DNA from: Dehalococcoidia bacterium | GTDB taxonomy: Bacteria; Chloroflexota; Dehalococcoidia; Dehalococcoidales; E44-bin46 | Direction of reading: 5' to 3' | DNA length: 12,338 nucleotides | NCBI GenBank assembly: GCA_020343755.1 | Contig: CP070810.1 | Location: 889,308 to 901,645 of the forward strand | In this document: positions 5,450 through 11,494 of the stretch, in pieces | Numbering within the stretch: the stretch's first letter is position 1 | Layout: each line of letters begins with the position of its first letter | Notes under the pieces: model-generated | The model's database searches: none | What the model was told of the DNA's origin: nothing | What the model saw: only the letters and a program-made list of their open reading frames with translations | Position numbers and translations under genes: made by a program

Positions 5450-5656
5450 TTAGCTTTGATTTTGAGTAGTTTTAGAACCCCTTTTACCCTCAACCCAAAT
5501 CATAGCCTCAAAGTTGATTTTCGCCCTTCTCTTGAGAGTGAAGCAGCGTACCGTCTACCTCTAGCACCACAATTTCCCTCTCCTTAACCTTTGCACTGCG
5601 CTCGCGTAACTCAGCCAGCAATTTACCTTTTATTGCTTATCTTCATTTGTTGTCAT
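5450..5656 (-). pseudogene. Possible decayed coding sequence between epimerase and CoA-transferase
   Basis: The 360-nt gap 5298-5657 has no intact gene. On the minus strand, ATG (5656-5654) opens TTNEDKQ and stops at once. Another frame (5627-5523) reads GKLLAELRERSAKVKERE and then IVVLEVDGTLLHSQEKG, and a third (5524-5450) continues AKINFEAMIWVEGKRGSKTT to TAA. The coding-like composition across frames suggests one broken gene. The family is unclear: EVDGTLLHSQ is loosely like a transposase core (E-VDGT), or like a HAD motif with Asp replaced by Glu. I cannot assign it. Nothing else is seen in the gap. Confidence 0.25.
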
Positions 5657-5657
5657 G

Positions 5658-6059
5658 CTATTCCCTCGGCTCAACTAGTTCGATTAATACCTTCGTTTTT
5701 TTAGGATGCAGAAAGGCTATCCTAGCGCCTTTAACACCGCTCCTTGGCGTCTCATCGATGAGCTGAATCTTTTTTTCTCTCAGCGTGTCTAGCGCCTGTT
5801 GAATATCACTTACTTCCAGAGCCAAGTGATGTAGTCCCTCCCCCCTTTTTTCGATGTATTTAGCAATAACTCCTTCGGGGTTGGTTGACTCTAGTAACTC
5901 AATCTTACTCTCACCCACCGGGATAATGGCAGTCCTCACCTTCTGCGCTTCCACAATCTCTATATCTTCAACCTTTAGCCCTAGGGCATCGGTATATAGC
6001 TTTAGTGCATCTTCGATACTATTTACCGCAATCCCTATATGGCTAATCTTCTTTATCAA
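5658..6059 (-). CDS. mce: Methylmalonyl-CoA epimerase
   Basis: A 133-residue vicinal-oxygen-chelate metalloenzyme that interconverts (2S)- and (2R)-methylmalonyl-CoA, linking propionyl-CoA carboxylase or decarboxylase chemistry to the R-specific mutase. Two beta-alpha-beta-beta-beta modules are visible. The first has ISHIGIAV (H7) and KIELLE (E54); the second has GEGLHHLALEV (H77/H78) and VLIELVEP (E127). These match the expected metal ligand and catalytic positions, and the length is usual for the family. The start is TTG (6059-6057), supported by GGAGGGGG immediately upstream (about 6068-6061); no ATG is available in this frame there. The first 17 nt overlap the end of the mutase small subunit, so the two are probably translationally coupled. 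Confidence 0.92.
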   Translation of the reverse strand: MIKKISHIGIAVNSIEDALKLYTDALGLKVEDIEIVEAQKVRTAIIPVGESKIELLESTNPEGVIAKYIEKRGEGLHHLALEVSDIQQALDTLREKKIQLIDETPRSGVKGARIAFLHPKKTKVLIELVEPRE

Positions 6060-6462
6060 TTACCCCCTCCGGCAAGTTTGCTTTAATAAACTTGACAATT
6101 TCCTCAAGGGGTGTGCCTGGATCGAAGATCTGGGCGATACCAGCCTCTCTTAACTTTGGGATATCTTTCTTTGGTATGATTCCGCCCCCAATAAACAGGA
6201 TATCCCTGCCCCCCTTTTCTCTGACCAGGCTCACTGTTTTCGGGAATAAAGATAGGTGAGCGCCGGACAGGCAACTCAGACCAACCACATCTACATCCTC
6301 TTGAATAGCCGCCTCGGCAATTTGCTCTGGCGTTAGACGTAACCCAAGATAGATTACCTCCATTCCGGCATCTCTTAAACCTCGAGTTACTGCTTTGATT
6401 CCCCTATCATGCCCGTCTAGCCCAGGTTTAGCTATTAAGACTCGTATTTTTCTATTCTGCAC
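6043..6462 (-). CDS. Methylmalonyl-CoA mutase, B12-binding (small) subunit
   Basis: A 139-residue stand-alone cobalamin-binding domain, equal to the C-terminal domain of fused mutases. The diagnostic D-x-H-x-x-G is in GLDGHDRG (D16, H18, G21): His18 replaces dimethylbenzimidazole as the lower cobalt ligand (base-off/His-on). The later VGLSCLSGAH and LFIGGGIIP loops form the nucleotide-tail pocket. It pairs with the catalytic subunit encoded 17 nt upstream at 6480-8096. The start is GTG (6462-6460) with an AGAGGT site upstream; ATG is not available in a suitable place. Its 3' end overlaps the epimerase start. This split architecture is common in archaea and several anaerobic bacteria. Confidence 0.94.
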   Translation of the reverse strand: MQNRKIRVLIAKPGLDGHDRGIKAVTRGLRDAGMEVIYLGLRLTPEQIAEAAIQEDVDVVGLSCLSGAHLSLFPKTVSLVREKGGRDILFIGGGIIPKKDIPKLREAGIAQIFDPGTPLEEIVKFIKANLPEGVIDKED

Positions 6463-6479
6463 AGCAAATACCTCTCGGC

Positions 6480-8096
6480 TTAGAATATATTTGGCTCTCG
6501 GTATTCCCCAAACACATCCCTCAGGGCACTACTTATCTCTCCTACGGTGGCATAAGCCTTAACTGCTTCAATTAGTGCTGGCATAACATTCTCGTCACTC
6601 TTAGCCACATTGCGTACTCTATCTAGTACCTCGCTTACCTTTTGGTTATCTCGTTCCTGCTTTAATCTTTTTAATCTCTCTGTCTGTCTTTTCTCAACTT
6701 CTTCGCCAATCTCTAGAACCTTTGGTGCCTGCTCCTCTTTTACTGTGAACTTATTAACACCGACAACAACTTGTTCGCCAGAATCTACCGCCCTTTGATA
6801 GTTATAGGCTGAAGTTGCAATTTCCCTCTGGATATATCCCTTCTCTATTGCTTTTAAGGCACCGCCCATTTTATCAATTTCATTGATATATCTCATTGCC
6901 TTATCTTCTATTTGGTTGGTTAAGCATTCTATGTAGTATGAGCCGCCTAGCGGGTCAACAGTATCAGTGACGCCGCTCTCATAGGCAATGATTTGCTGGG
7001 TTCTTAGGGCAACTTGCACGGCTTCCTCACTGGGCAAAGCCAGTGCCTCGTCAAATGAGTTGGTGTGCAAAGATTGGCAGCTCCCCAATACAGCAGCTAA
7101 AGCCTGCAAGGTTACTCTTACGATGTTATTAAGTGGTTGTTGCTCGGTCAGCGTGAATCCGTCGGTTTGAACATGATATCTTAACATCATAGACCTTGGG
7201 TTCTTGGCACCAAATCTTTCCTTCATTATCTTAGCCCACATCCGGCGCAATGCCCTAAACTTGGCGGCTTCCTCAAGAAGGTTGGTGTAGGCAGCAAAAA
7301 AGAATGAGAATCGGGGGGCAAACGAGTCAACATCCATTCCTCTGTCTATCATCGCTTGAACATAGGCAATTCCATTAGCTAGAGTAAAGCCAGCTTCTTG
7401 AGCAGCGGTAGCCCCAGCCTCCCGCATATGATAGCCACTGATGCTTATTGAGTTCCATAGTGGCATATATTGGGCGCAATAGGAGCAAATATCGGTAACC
7501 AGTCGCATAGATGGAGTCGGCCCAAAGATATACGTGTTTCTGGCTATATATTCCTTCAATATATCGTTCTGCACCGTCCCTCTGAGTTTATCAGCACTTG
7601 TTCCCTGCTTTTCGGCAGCAGCAATATATAAGGCCAATAGAATTGGTGCTGTGGAGTTAATGGTCATTGATGTGCTTACCTCGGCTAATGGAATACCATC
7701 CCACAGCCTCTCCATATCTTGAAGTGAGTCTATGGCGACACCACACTTGCCAACCTCTCCAGCGGAAAGTGGGTGGTCTGAATCATATCCCTCTTGGGCA
7801 GGTAGGTGGAAGGCGACACTAAACCCAGTTTGCCCTTGCTCGTACAGATATTTGTACCGCTTATTTGTCTCTTCTACAGTGGCAAAGCCAGCATATTGGC
7901 GCATAGTCCATAGCTTGCTCCTGTAGCCGGTGGGCATTATATGCCTAGTATATGGATACTCACCAGGAACACTAATGCCCTCCTGCTTACACTCCTCTAA
8001 ATCGGCCGGTGTATATACCCTATTGACTACCATTCCATCAACGGTAGTCCTGAACTCCTTCTTTCTTTCGGTTATTTCATTTTTCTTCTCAGGCAT
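6480..8096 (-). CDS. Methylmalonyl-CoA mutase, catalytic (large) subunit
   Basis: A 538-residue TIM-barrel subunit that rearranges (R)-methylmalonyl-CoA to succinyl-CoA by adenosylcobalamin radical chemistry. Conserved blocks include LWTMRQYAGFATVEETN, DSDHPLSAGEVGKCGVAIDS, GTVQNDILKEYIARNTYI, PSMRLVTDI, WNSISISGYHMREAGAT, and the SLHTNSFDEALALP region. Y68 of RQYAGF and R198 of PSMR are the residues that mark methylmalonyl-CoA specificity; isobutyryl-CoA mutases have Phe and Gln, and 2-hydroxyisobutyryl-CoA mutases have Ile. H223 of GYHM is the conserved active-site His. One oddity is that the usual VAFDLPT reads VAFHLPA here (H97, A100). The C-terminus ends in a charged helix that would contact the small subunit. 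The ATG start has GGGAGAGG just upstream. It is 20 nt after the chimera at 8117-8410. Confidence 0.95.
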   Translation of the reverse strand: MPEKKNEITERKKEFRTTVDGMVVNRVYTPADLEECKQEGISVPGEYPYTRHIMPTGYRSKLWTMRQYAGFATVEETNKRYKYLYEQGQTGFSVAFHLPAQEGYDSDHPLSAGEVGKCGVAIDSLQDMERLWDGIPLAEVSTSMTINSTAPILLALYIAAAEKQGTSADKLRGTVQNDILKEYIARNTYIFGPTPSMRLVTDICSYCAQYMPLWNSISISGYHMREAGATAAQEAGFTLANGIAYVQAMIDRGMDVDSFAPRFSFFFAAYTNLLEEAAKFRALRRMWAKIMKERFGAKNPRSMMLRYHVQTDGFTLTEQQPLNNIVRVTLQALAAVLGSCQSLHTNSFDEALALPSEEAVQVALRTQQIIAYESGVTDTVDPLGGSYYIECLTNQIEDKAMRYINEIDKMGGALKAIEKGYIQREIATSAYNYQRAVDSGEQVVVGVNKFTVKEEQAPKVLEIGEEVEKRQTERLKRLKQERDNQKVSEVLDRVRNVAKSDENVMPALIEAVKAYATVGEISSALRDVFGEYREPNIF

Positions 8097-8116
8097 TTCC
8101 CTCTCCCTAAGTGCAC

Positions 8117-8410
8117 TTAATGGTTTTTACGCCGCTTGTCTATTATTTCATAGAGCTCATCGATTCCCACATCGTTTATGGCTTTAGTAGTAACAAACAT
8201 GGCTACTTCAATTGGCCCCCCACCACTGCCACCATATTTCTCAGGGAACGGGATGCCCATCAGCCCAAGTTCAGCCATCTTCTTAATACTCTCAGCAGGG
8301 AACCTCGCCTCCTCATCTATTTGGGCAGCGATTGGCTCGAGCTCCTTCTCAGCGAACTCTCGTACCATTGTCCTAAGCATCTTCTGGTCTTCAGTTAATA
8401 AAAAGTCCAT
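8117..8410 (-). pseudogene. In-frame chimera: acyl-CoA dehydrogenase N-terminus joined to a MeaB-type GTPase C-terminus
   Basis: The 97-residue frame has two unrelated halves. Residues 1-64 (MDFLLTEDQKMLRTMVREFA to GIPFPEKYGGSG) are the N-terminal helical domain of an acyl-CoA dehydrogenase, which normally continues for about 380 residues with FAD and substrate domains. Residues ~66-97 (PIEVAMFVTTKAINDVGIDE then LYEIIDKRRKNH) instead fit the last helix-strand of MeaB/ArgK-type G3E GTPases (PPIxxTxATxxxGIxELxxxIxxHR), the mutase chaperone usually encoded beside the mutase. The stop lies 20 nt before the mutase start, where meaB would be expected to end. A deletion starting in the acd gene and ending near the 3' end of meaB, joined in the G-rich stretch around 8210-8230, would explain it. 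Neither activity can remain. The MeaB assignment rests on 30 residues and context. Confidence 0.7.
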
Positions 8411-8473
8411 CTTGCCCTTACTAAATTTTTTATTTAGCTTTGTTCCCCGGTTGTGGTTGTGATGTAAGAGAAT

Positions 8474-9676
8474 CTAGCTTATTACCCCCTTCTGGCGCAA
8501 TTTGCTAATCCTTTGCTCGCTGTACCCTAGACTTATTAATATTTCATTCGTGTGCTCACCGGCTAAAGATGGTAAACTTCTAACTTTGCCTGGTGTATCT
8601 GATAATTTAATTGCAATACCTACCTGCTTAACCTTGCCCTCAGTAGGATGTTCCACCTCTATAACCATTTTGCGATGAAGTACTTGAGGGTCAGCGAAAA
8701 CCTCATCCAATGAATAAACTTTGCCTATAGGGACATCTTTTTGACTCAGGAGCTCAAACCACTCATCTCTGGTCTTGGTAAGAAAGAGTTGTTTAAGGTA
8801 GGAAGAGATCTCTTCCCATTTTTCATTTTCTGTTGGGTTGGGAAGATGCCCACGCGTAAGACTGAAGGGTATAAACTCCTCCCTGCCTATCTCCCGACAC
8901 AGATTTTCCCATAGCCAAGGCTCCAGGCAGGCAATAGTGATAAATTTCCCGTCCTTGGCCTCGTAGATATTGTAGTGGGGGTAAGCACCACTGAGGTAAT
9001 GTTCACCTCGCTTAGGTACTACACCACTCTGGAAATAATGGTCTAACACCACCTGAGTGAGGAGTAAGATGACACTGTCAGTCAAGGATATATCTATATA
9101 CTGCCCCTTACCTGTTTTACCCCTAGCGATAAGGGCACTAAGAATGCCTACCACTGCACTCATACCCCCGGCACCATAGTCGGCTACTAAATTTAACGGG
9201 ACAACGGGCTGCCGGTCAGCCTCACCAATTAGGTTTAGTACCCCGCCAATAGAGATGTAGTTGACATCATGCCCAGGTAAATCTCGGTAGGGACCGTCTT
9301 GCCCATACCCAGTAATGGAGCAGTATATGATTTTAGGGTTTATTTCGGTTATCGTTTGGTAGTCTATACCTAGGCGTTTAGTCACGCCAGGTCTAAATCC
9401 TTCAACGATAACATCTGCCTCCTTGGCTAGTTTATGGAAGATACTGCGGCCTTCCTCCGACTTTAAATTAAGCAAGATACTCTTCTTGTTTCGGTTAGTT
9501 GCCTGATAGGCAACTTCTCTTTTCCCCGCTTCCTTGGTAGCTTGACGAGCTCCGGCTGTTGGAGGAGGCCCGATTTTAATTATTTCAGCACCTAGGTCAC
9601 CCAAAATCATAGTGCAAAAGGGTCCCGGACCTTGCCAAGTAATGTCTAGTATTTGGAGGCCTTCTAGTGCTAACAT
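8474..9676 (-). CDS. Alpha-methylacyl-CoA racemase-like protein (family III CoA-transferase fold)
   Basis: A 400-residue protein of the CaiB/BaiF fold. Local motifs favour the racemase branch over true CoA-transferases: LPGHDVNYISIGGVL (H136), LNLVADYGAGGMSAVVGILS (D166) and IACLEPWLWENLC (E252). These correspond to the His126, Asp156 and Glu241 acid/base residues of the Mycobacterium tuberculosis racemase MCR. HYLSGAYPHYNIYEAKDGKF is also racemase-like. The predicted reaction is epimerisation at C2 of 2-methylacyl-CoA, feeding the S-epimer to an acyl-CoA dehydrogenase, whose remnant is the next gene (63 nt away). The start at 9676 has GGAGAGAG upstream. It is the first gene of the minus-strand operon, probably transcribed from the promoter at 9912-9884. 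CoA transfer cannot be excluded from sequence alone. Confidence 0.85.
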   Translation of the reverse strand: MLALEGLQILDITWQGPGPFCTMILGDLGAEIIKIGPPPTAGARQATKEAGKREVAYQATNRNKKSILLNLKSEEGRSIFHKLAKEADVIVEGFRPGVTKRLGIDYQTITEINPKIIYCSITGYGQDGPYRDLPGHDVNYISIGGVLNLIGEADRQPVVPLNLVADYGAGGMSAVVGILSALIARGKTGKGQYIDISLTDSVILLLTQVVLDHYFQSGVVPKRGEHYLSGAYPHYNIYEAKDGKFITIACLEPWLWENLCREIGREEFIPFSLTRGHLPNPTENEKWEEISSYLKQLFLTKTRDEWFELLSQKDVPIGKVYSLDEVFADPQVLHRKMVIEVEHPTEGKVKQVGIAIKLSDTPGKVRSLPSLAGEHTNEILISLGYSEQRISKLRQKGVIS

Positions 9677-9701
9677 AATCTCTCTCCAATAATTAAAATC
9701 A

Positions 9702-9735
9702 CTCAGCGAACTCTCGTACCATTGTCTTAAGCATC
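9702..9735 (-). pseudogene. Relic of a second acyl-CoA dehydrogenase start (34-nt repeat)
   Basis: These 34 nt match 8348-8381 at all but one position and encode MLKTMVREFAE on the minus strand, the same stretch as MLRTMVREFAE in the chimera. In this copy the frame stops immediately (TGA) just before the racemase ribosome binding site. Upstream similarity fades into short patches (GTCTTCAGT). It is a duplicated or recombination-derived scrap of an acyl-CoA dehydrogenase gene flanking the racemase gene on the other side. Confidence 0.6.
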
Positions 9736-9883
9736 ATCTCGGTAACTAAATCGGCGGCATTGATAAGTCTTCAGTAATTCCTATTTATTTATCATCCGCC
9801 TAGCTCAATCCAATTTGATAGACCGATTAATAATCCCTAGAGCTGCAGAGTAAGGAGGGTTGCGTTCAAAAGTTGGTGTCAAC

Positions 9884-9912
9884 ATACTACATCTCCGCTC
9901 CCTGCCTGTCAA
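9884..9912 (-). promoter_or_regulatory. Candidate promoter of the racemase/mutase operon
   Basis: On the minus strand TTGACA (9912-9907), a 17-nt spacer and TAGTAT (9889-9884). The -35 is perfect and the -10 matches 4 of 6. It would give a 5' leader of about 200 nt before the racemase start. The -35 lies in the left arm of the inverted repeat at 9901-10010. Confidence 0.45.
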
Positions 9913-10010
9913 GTGGGTGTTCTTTTTCCAACGAGATTTGAGCCCTTATAGGGCTATTTCCTTTCCTCCTTACGAACAAATGGGGTGACTTGACAAGAAA
10001 TCAGGCAGGG
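9901..10010. repeat. Imperfect ~110-bp inverted repeat with outward-facing -35 boxes
   Basis: The left end reads CCTGCCTGTCAAGT (9901-9914). The right end carries ACTTGACA (9988-9995) and CAGGCAGG (10002-10009), which are reverse complements of parts of the left end, separated by six or more extra bases. A small hairpin AGCCC-TTATA-GGGCT lies inside (9941-9955). Each arm holds a TTGACA pointing outward. It may be a MITE or insertion-sequence remnant, or simply a duplicated divergent promoter. On the minus strand a small frame MIQPCLISCQVTPFVRKEER with GGAGGT upstream crosses it, but I do not count it as a gene. Confidence 0.4.
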
Positions 10011-10019
10011 TTGTATCAT
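9990..10019 (+). promoter_or_regulatory. Candidate upstream promoter (P1) of the Tm-1-like operon
   Basis: TTGACA (9990-9995), an 18-nt spacer and TATCAT (10014-10019). It has the same boxes and spacing as the candidate at 1169-1198. It reads rightward toward 10251 and would pass through the second promoter and operator. Confidence 0.4.
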
Positions 10020-10068
10020 TTTACCTCCATCGATTTGTCCGAAAACGACTGAACAATACATCGGCTCT

Positions 10069-10097
10069 TTGACATGCTGCCAATATTTGAATATACA
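10069..10097 (+). promoter_or_regulatory. Candidate main promoter (P2) of the Tm-1-like operon
   Basis: TTGACA (10069-10074), an optimal 17-nt spacer and TATACA (10092-10097). The -10 lies inside the left arm of the palindrome at 10090-10115, so a protein bound there would block RNA polymerase. The transcript would have a leader of about 145 nt. Confidence 0.55.
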
Positions 10098-10144
10098 GAA
10101 CAAATTCTGTATATTAGCATATTATGTAGAAGCGCTTCTGTATA
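10090..10144. promoter_or_regulatory. Operator-like palindrome cluster
   Basis: AATATACAGAA (10090-10100) and TTCTGTATATT (10105-10115) form a perfect 11-bp inverted repeat around CAAA. A second perfect palindrome, AGAAGCGCTTCT (10128-10139), follows, and the half-site TTCTGTATA recurs at 10136-10144. Three copies of the TTCTGTATA half-site within 55 bp, one overlapping the -10 of P2, indicate a repressor site, probably bound by a helix-turn-helix dimer. The regulator is not in the window. Confidence 0.6.
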
Positions 10145-10216
10145 CATAGTTAGGGGCTGCGAACTAGGAATTTCGTCGTATTATTAGAGGCCATTTTCTG
10201 TTGAATAGATTAATAA

Positions 10217-10233
10217 AGTGAATCGAGTTCACT
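10217..10233 (+). repeat. Small hairpin just before the Tm-1-like gene
   Basis: AGTGAA (10217-10222) and TTCACT (10228-10233) flank TCGAG, seven bases before the purine-rich GGGAAGGGG ribosome binding site. It could tune translation or mark a second operator. It is short and may be incidental. Confidence 0.3.
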
Positions 10234-10250
10234 AAAAGAAGGGAAGGGGC

Positions 10251-11492
10251 ATGCAGAAAACAATTTGTTTAATCGGTGCTTTTGATACCAAGGGGGAAGA
10301 GTATGCCTTTGTGCGGGAACAGATACTCAGCCGTGGACATAAGGTTTTTACAGTTAATACGGGCGTCCTTGGAACGACGGCTCTCTTTCCGGTGGACGTT
10401 GAAGCGAACAGGGTTGCTGAGTCGGGTAGGGGGAACCTGGAGCAGCTTCGTAAAAAGAAGGAGCGCGGTGAAGCCATGAAGGTCATGTGTGCCGGGGCAG
10501 CGAGGCTCATCAAGTCACTTTATGATGAGGGCAAGTTTAACGGGATTTTTGGTATGGGTGGTAGCGCTGCGACCACCGTGGTCACTTCAGCGATGCGTGT
10601 TCTTCCGGTGGGTGTTCCCAAGGTTTGTGTATCAACCGTAGCATCAGGGGATGTGTCGGTTTACGTTGGGACAAAGGATATCACGATGATTCCATCAATT
10701 GTTGACGTTGCCGGCATCAACCGGGTTTCGAGGATTATCTTTTCGCATGCAGTGGGAGCAATTTGCGGTATGGTGGAAACGGATATTCCAGAAGCCACGG
10801 AGGATAAGCCGGTTATCACGGCATCAATGTTTGGTAACACAACGGAGTGTGTGACCGCTTGTGTAAAGGAATTGTCGGCAAAGGGTTACGAGGTTCTTGT
10901 CTTTCACGCCACCGGTACCGGTGGAAACACTATGGAGAGCCTGGTTAACGAGGGATTAGTGGACGCTGTCCTCGACATCACAACAACCGAGTGGGCTGAT
11001 ACCGTCTGCGGTGGGGTGTTTAGCACAGGCCCAGAACGCCTTGATGCTCCCGGCCGAATGGGAATACCTCACCTGATCGTTCCAGGCTGCGTGGACATGG
11101 CTAATTTCGGGGCACCGGACACGGTACCCGCGAAATACAGAGAGGCAAACCGCACCTTCTACGAGTGGAACCCATCAGTTACGCTCATGCGCACGAACAA
11201 TGAGGAGAATGAAAAAATGGGAAAGGTTTTCGCTGAGAAAGCAAACGCTGCCAAAGGTCCAGTTGCCTTTCTCATTCCTCTGAAAGGGGTATCGATTCTT
11301 AACGGCGACGGCCAGCCTTTCTGTGACCGTGAGGCGGATAGGGCAATGTTTAATGCTATCAAGGCCAACGTCAAGGCAGGTATTCCTGTAATTGAAATGG
11401 ATAACAATATCAATGATCCCCAGTTTTCTGCCAAAGCGGTTGAGATGATGCTAGATCTAATCAAACAGGCAAATAATAAGAAAAGGAGGTAA
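10251..11492 (+). CDS. UPF0261 / Tm-1-like ATP-binding domain protein
   Basis: A 413-residue protein matching the bacterial homologues of the N-terminal half of tomato Tm-1 (UPF0261). It begins with the family strand TICLIGAFDTKGEEYAFVRE, followed by VFTVNTGVLG. A glycine-rich GIFGMGGSAATTVVTSAMRV (res ~99-118) and a KVCVSTVASGDVSVYVGTKD block (res ~124-143) complete the first lobe. The second lobe has LVFHATGTGGNTMESLVNEG, DITTTEWADTVCGGVFS, PGCVDMANFGAPDTVP and a C-terminal PVAFLIPLKGVS region. The plant domain binds ATP; the bacterial reaction is not established. The start at 10251 has GGGAAGGGG directly upstream. The stop is 2 nt before the next gene, whose AAGGAGGT lies inside the last codons, so the two are co-translated. 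Length is normal and there are no frame defects. Confidence 0.9.
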   Translation: MQKTICLIGAFDTKGEEYAFVREQILSRGHKVFTVNTGVLGTTALFPVDVEANRVAESGRGNLEQLRKKKERGEAMKVMCAGAARLIKSLYDEGKFNGIFGMGGSAATTVVTSAMRVLPVGVPKVCVSTVASGDVSVYVGTKDITMIPSIVDVAGINRVSRIIFSHAVGAICGMVETDIPEATEDKPVITASMFGNTTECVTACVKELSAKGYEVLVFHATGTGGNTMESLVNEGLVDAVLDITTTEWADTVCGGVFSTGPERLDAPGRMGIPHLIVPGCVDMANFGAPDTVPAKYREANRTFYEWNPSVTLMRTNNEENEKMGKVFAEKANAAKGPVAFLIPLKGVSILNGDGQPFCDREADRAMFNAIKANVKAGIPVIEMDNNINDPQFSAKAVEMMLDLIKQANNKKRR

Positions 11493-11494
11493 TT

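Noticed and set aside
5523..5627. EVDGTLLHS as a HAD phosphatase motif I
   Set aside because: The nucleophile Asp is Glu, the motif is preceded by a charged helix rather than a protein start, and no other HAD motif follows.
6610..8462. Several plus-strand open frames of 60-95 codons across the mutase and acyl-CoA dehydrogenase region
   Set aside because: They lie antisense to genes with clear family motifs and lack plausible ribosome binding sites or recognisable protein features.
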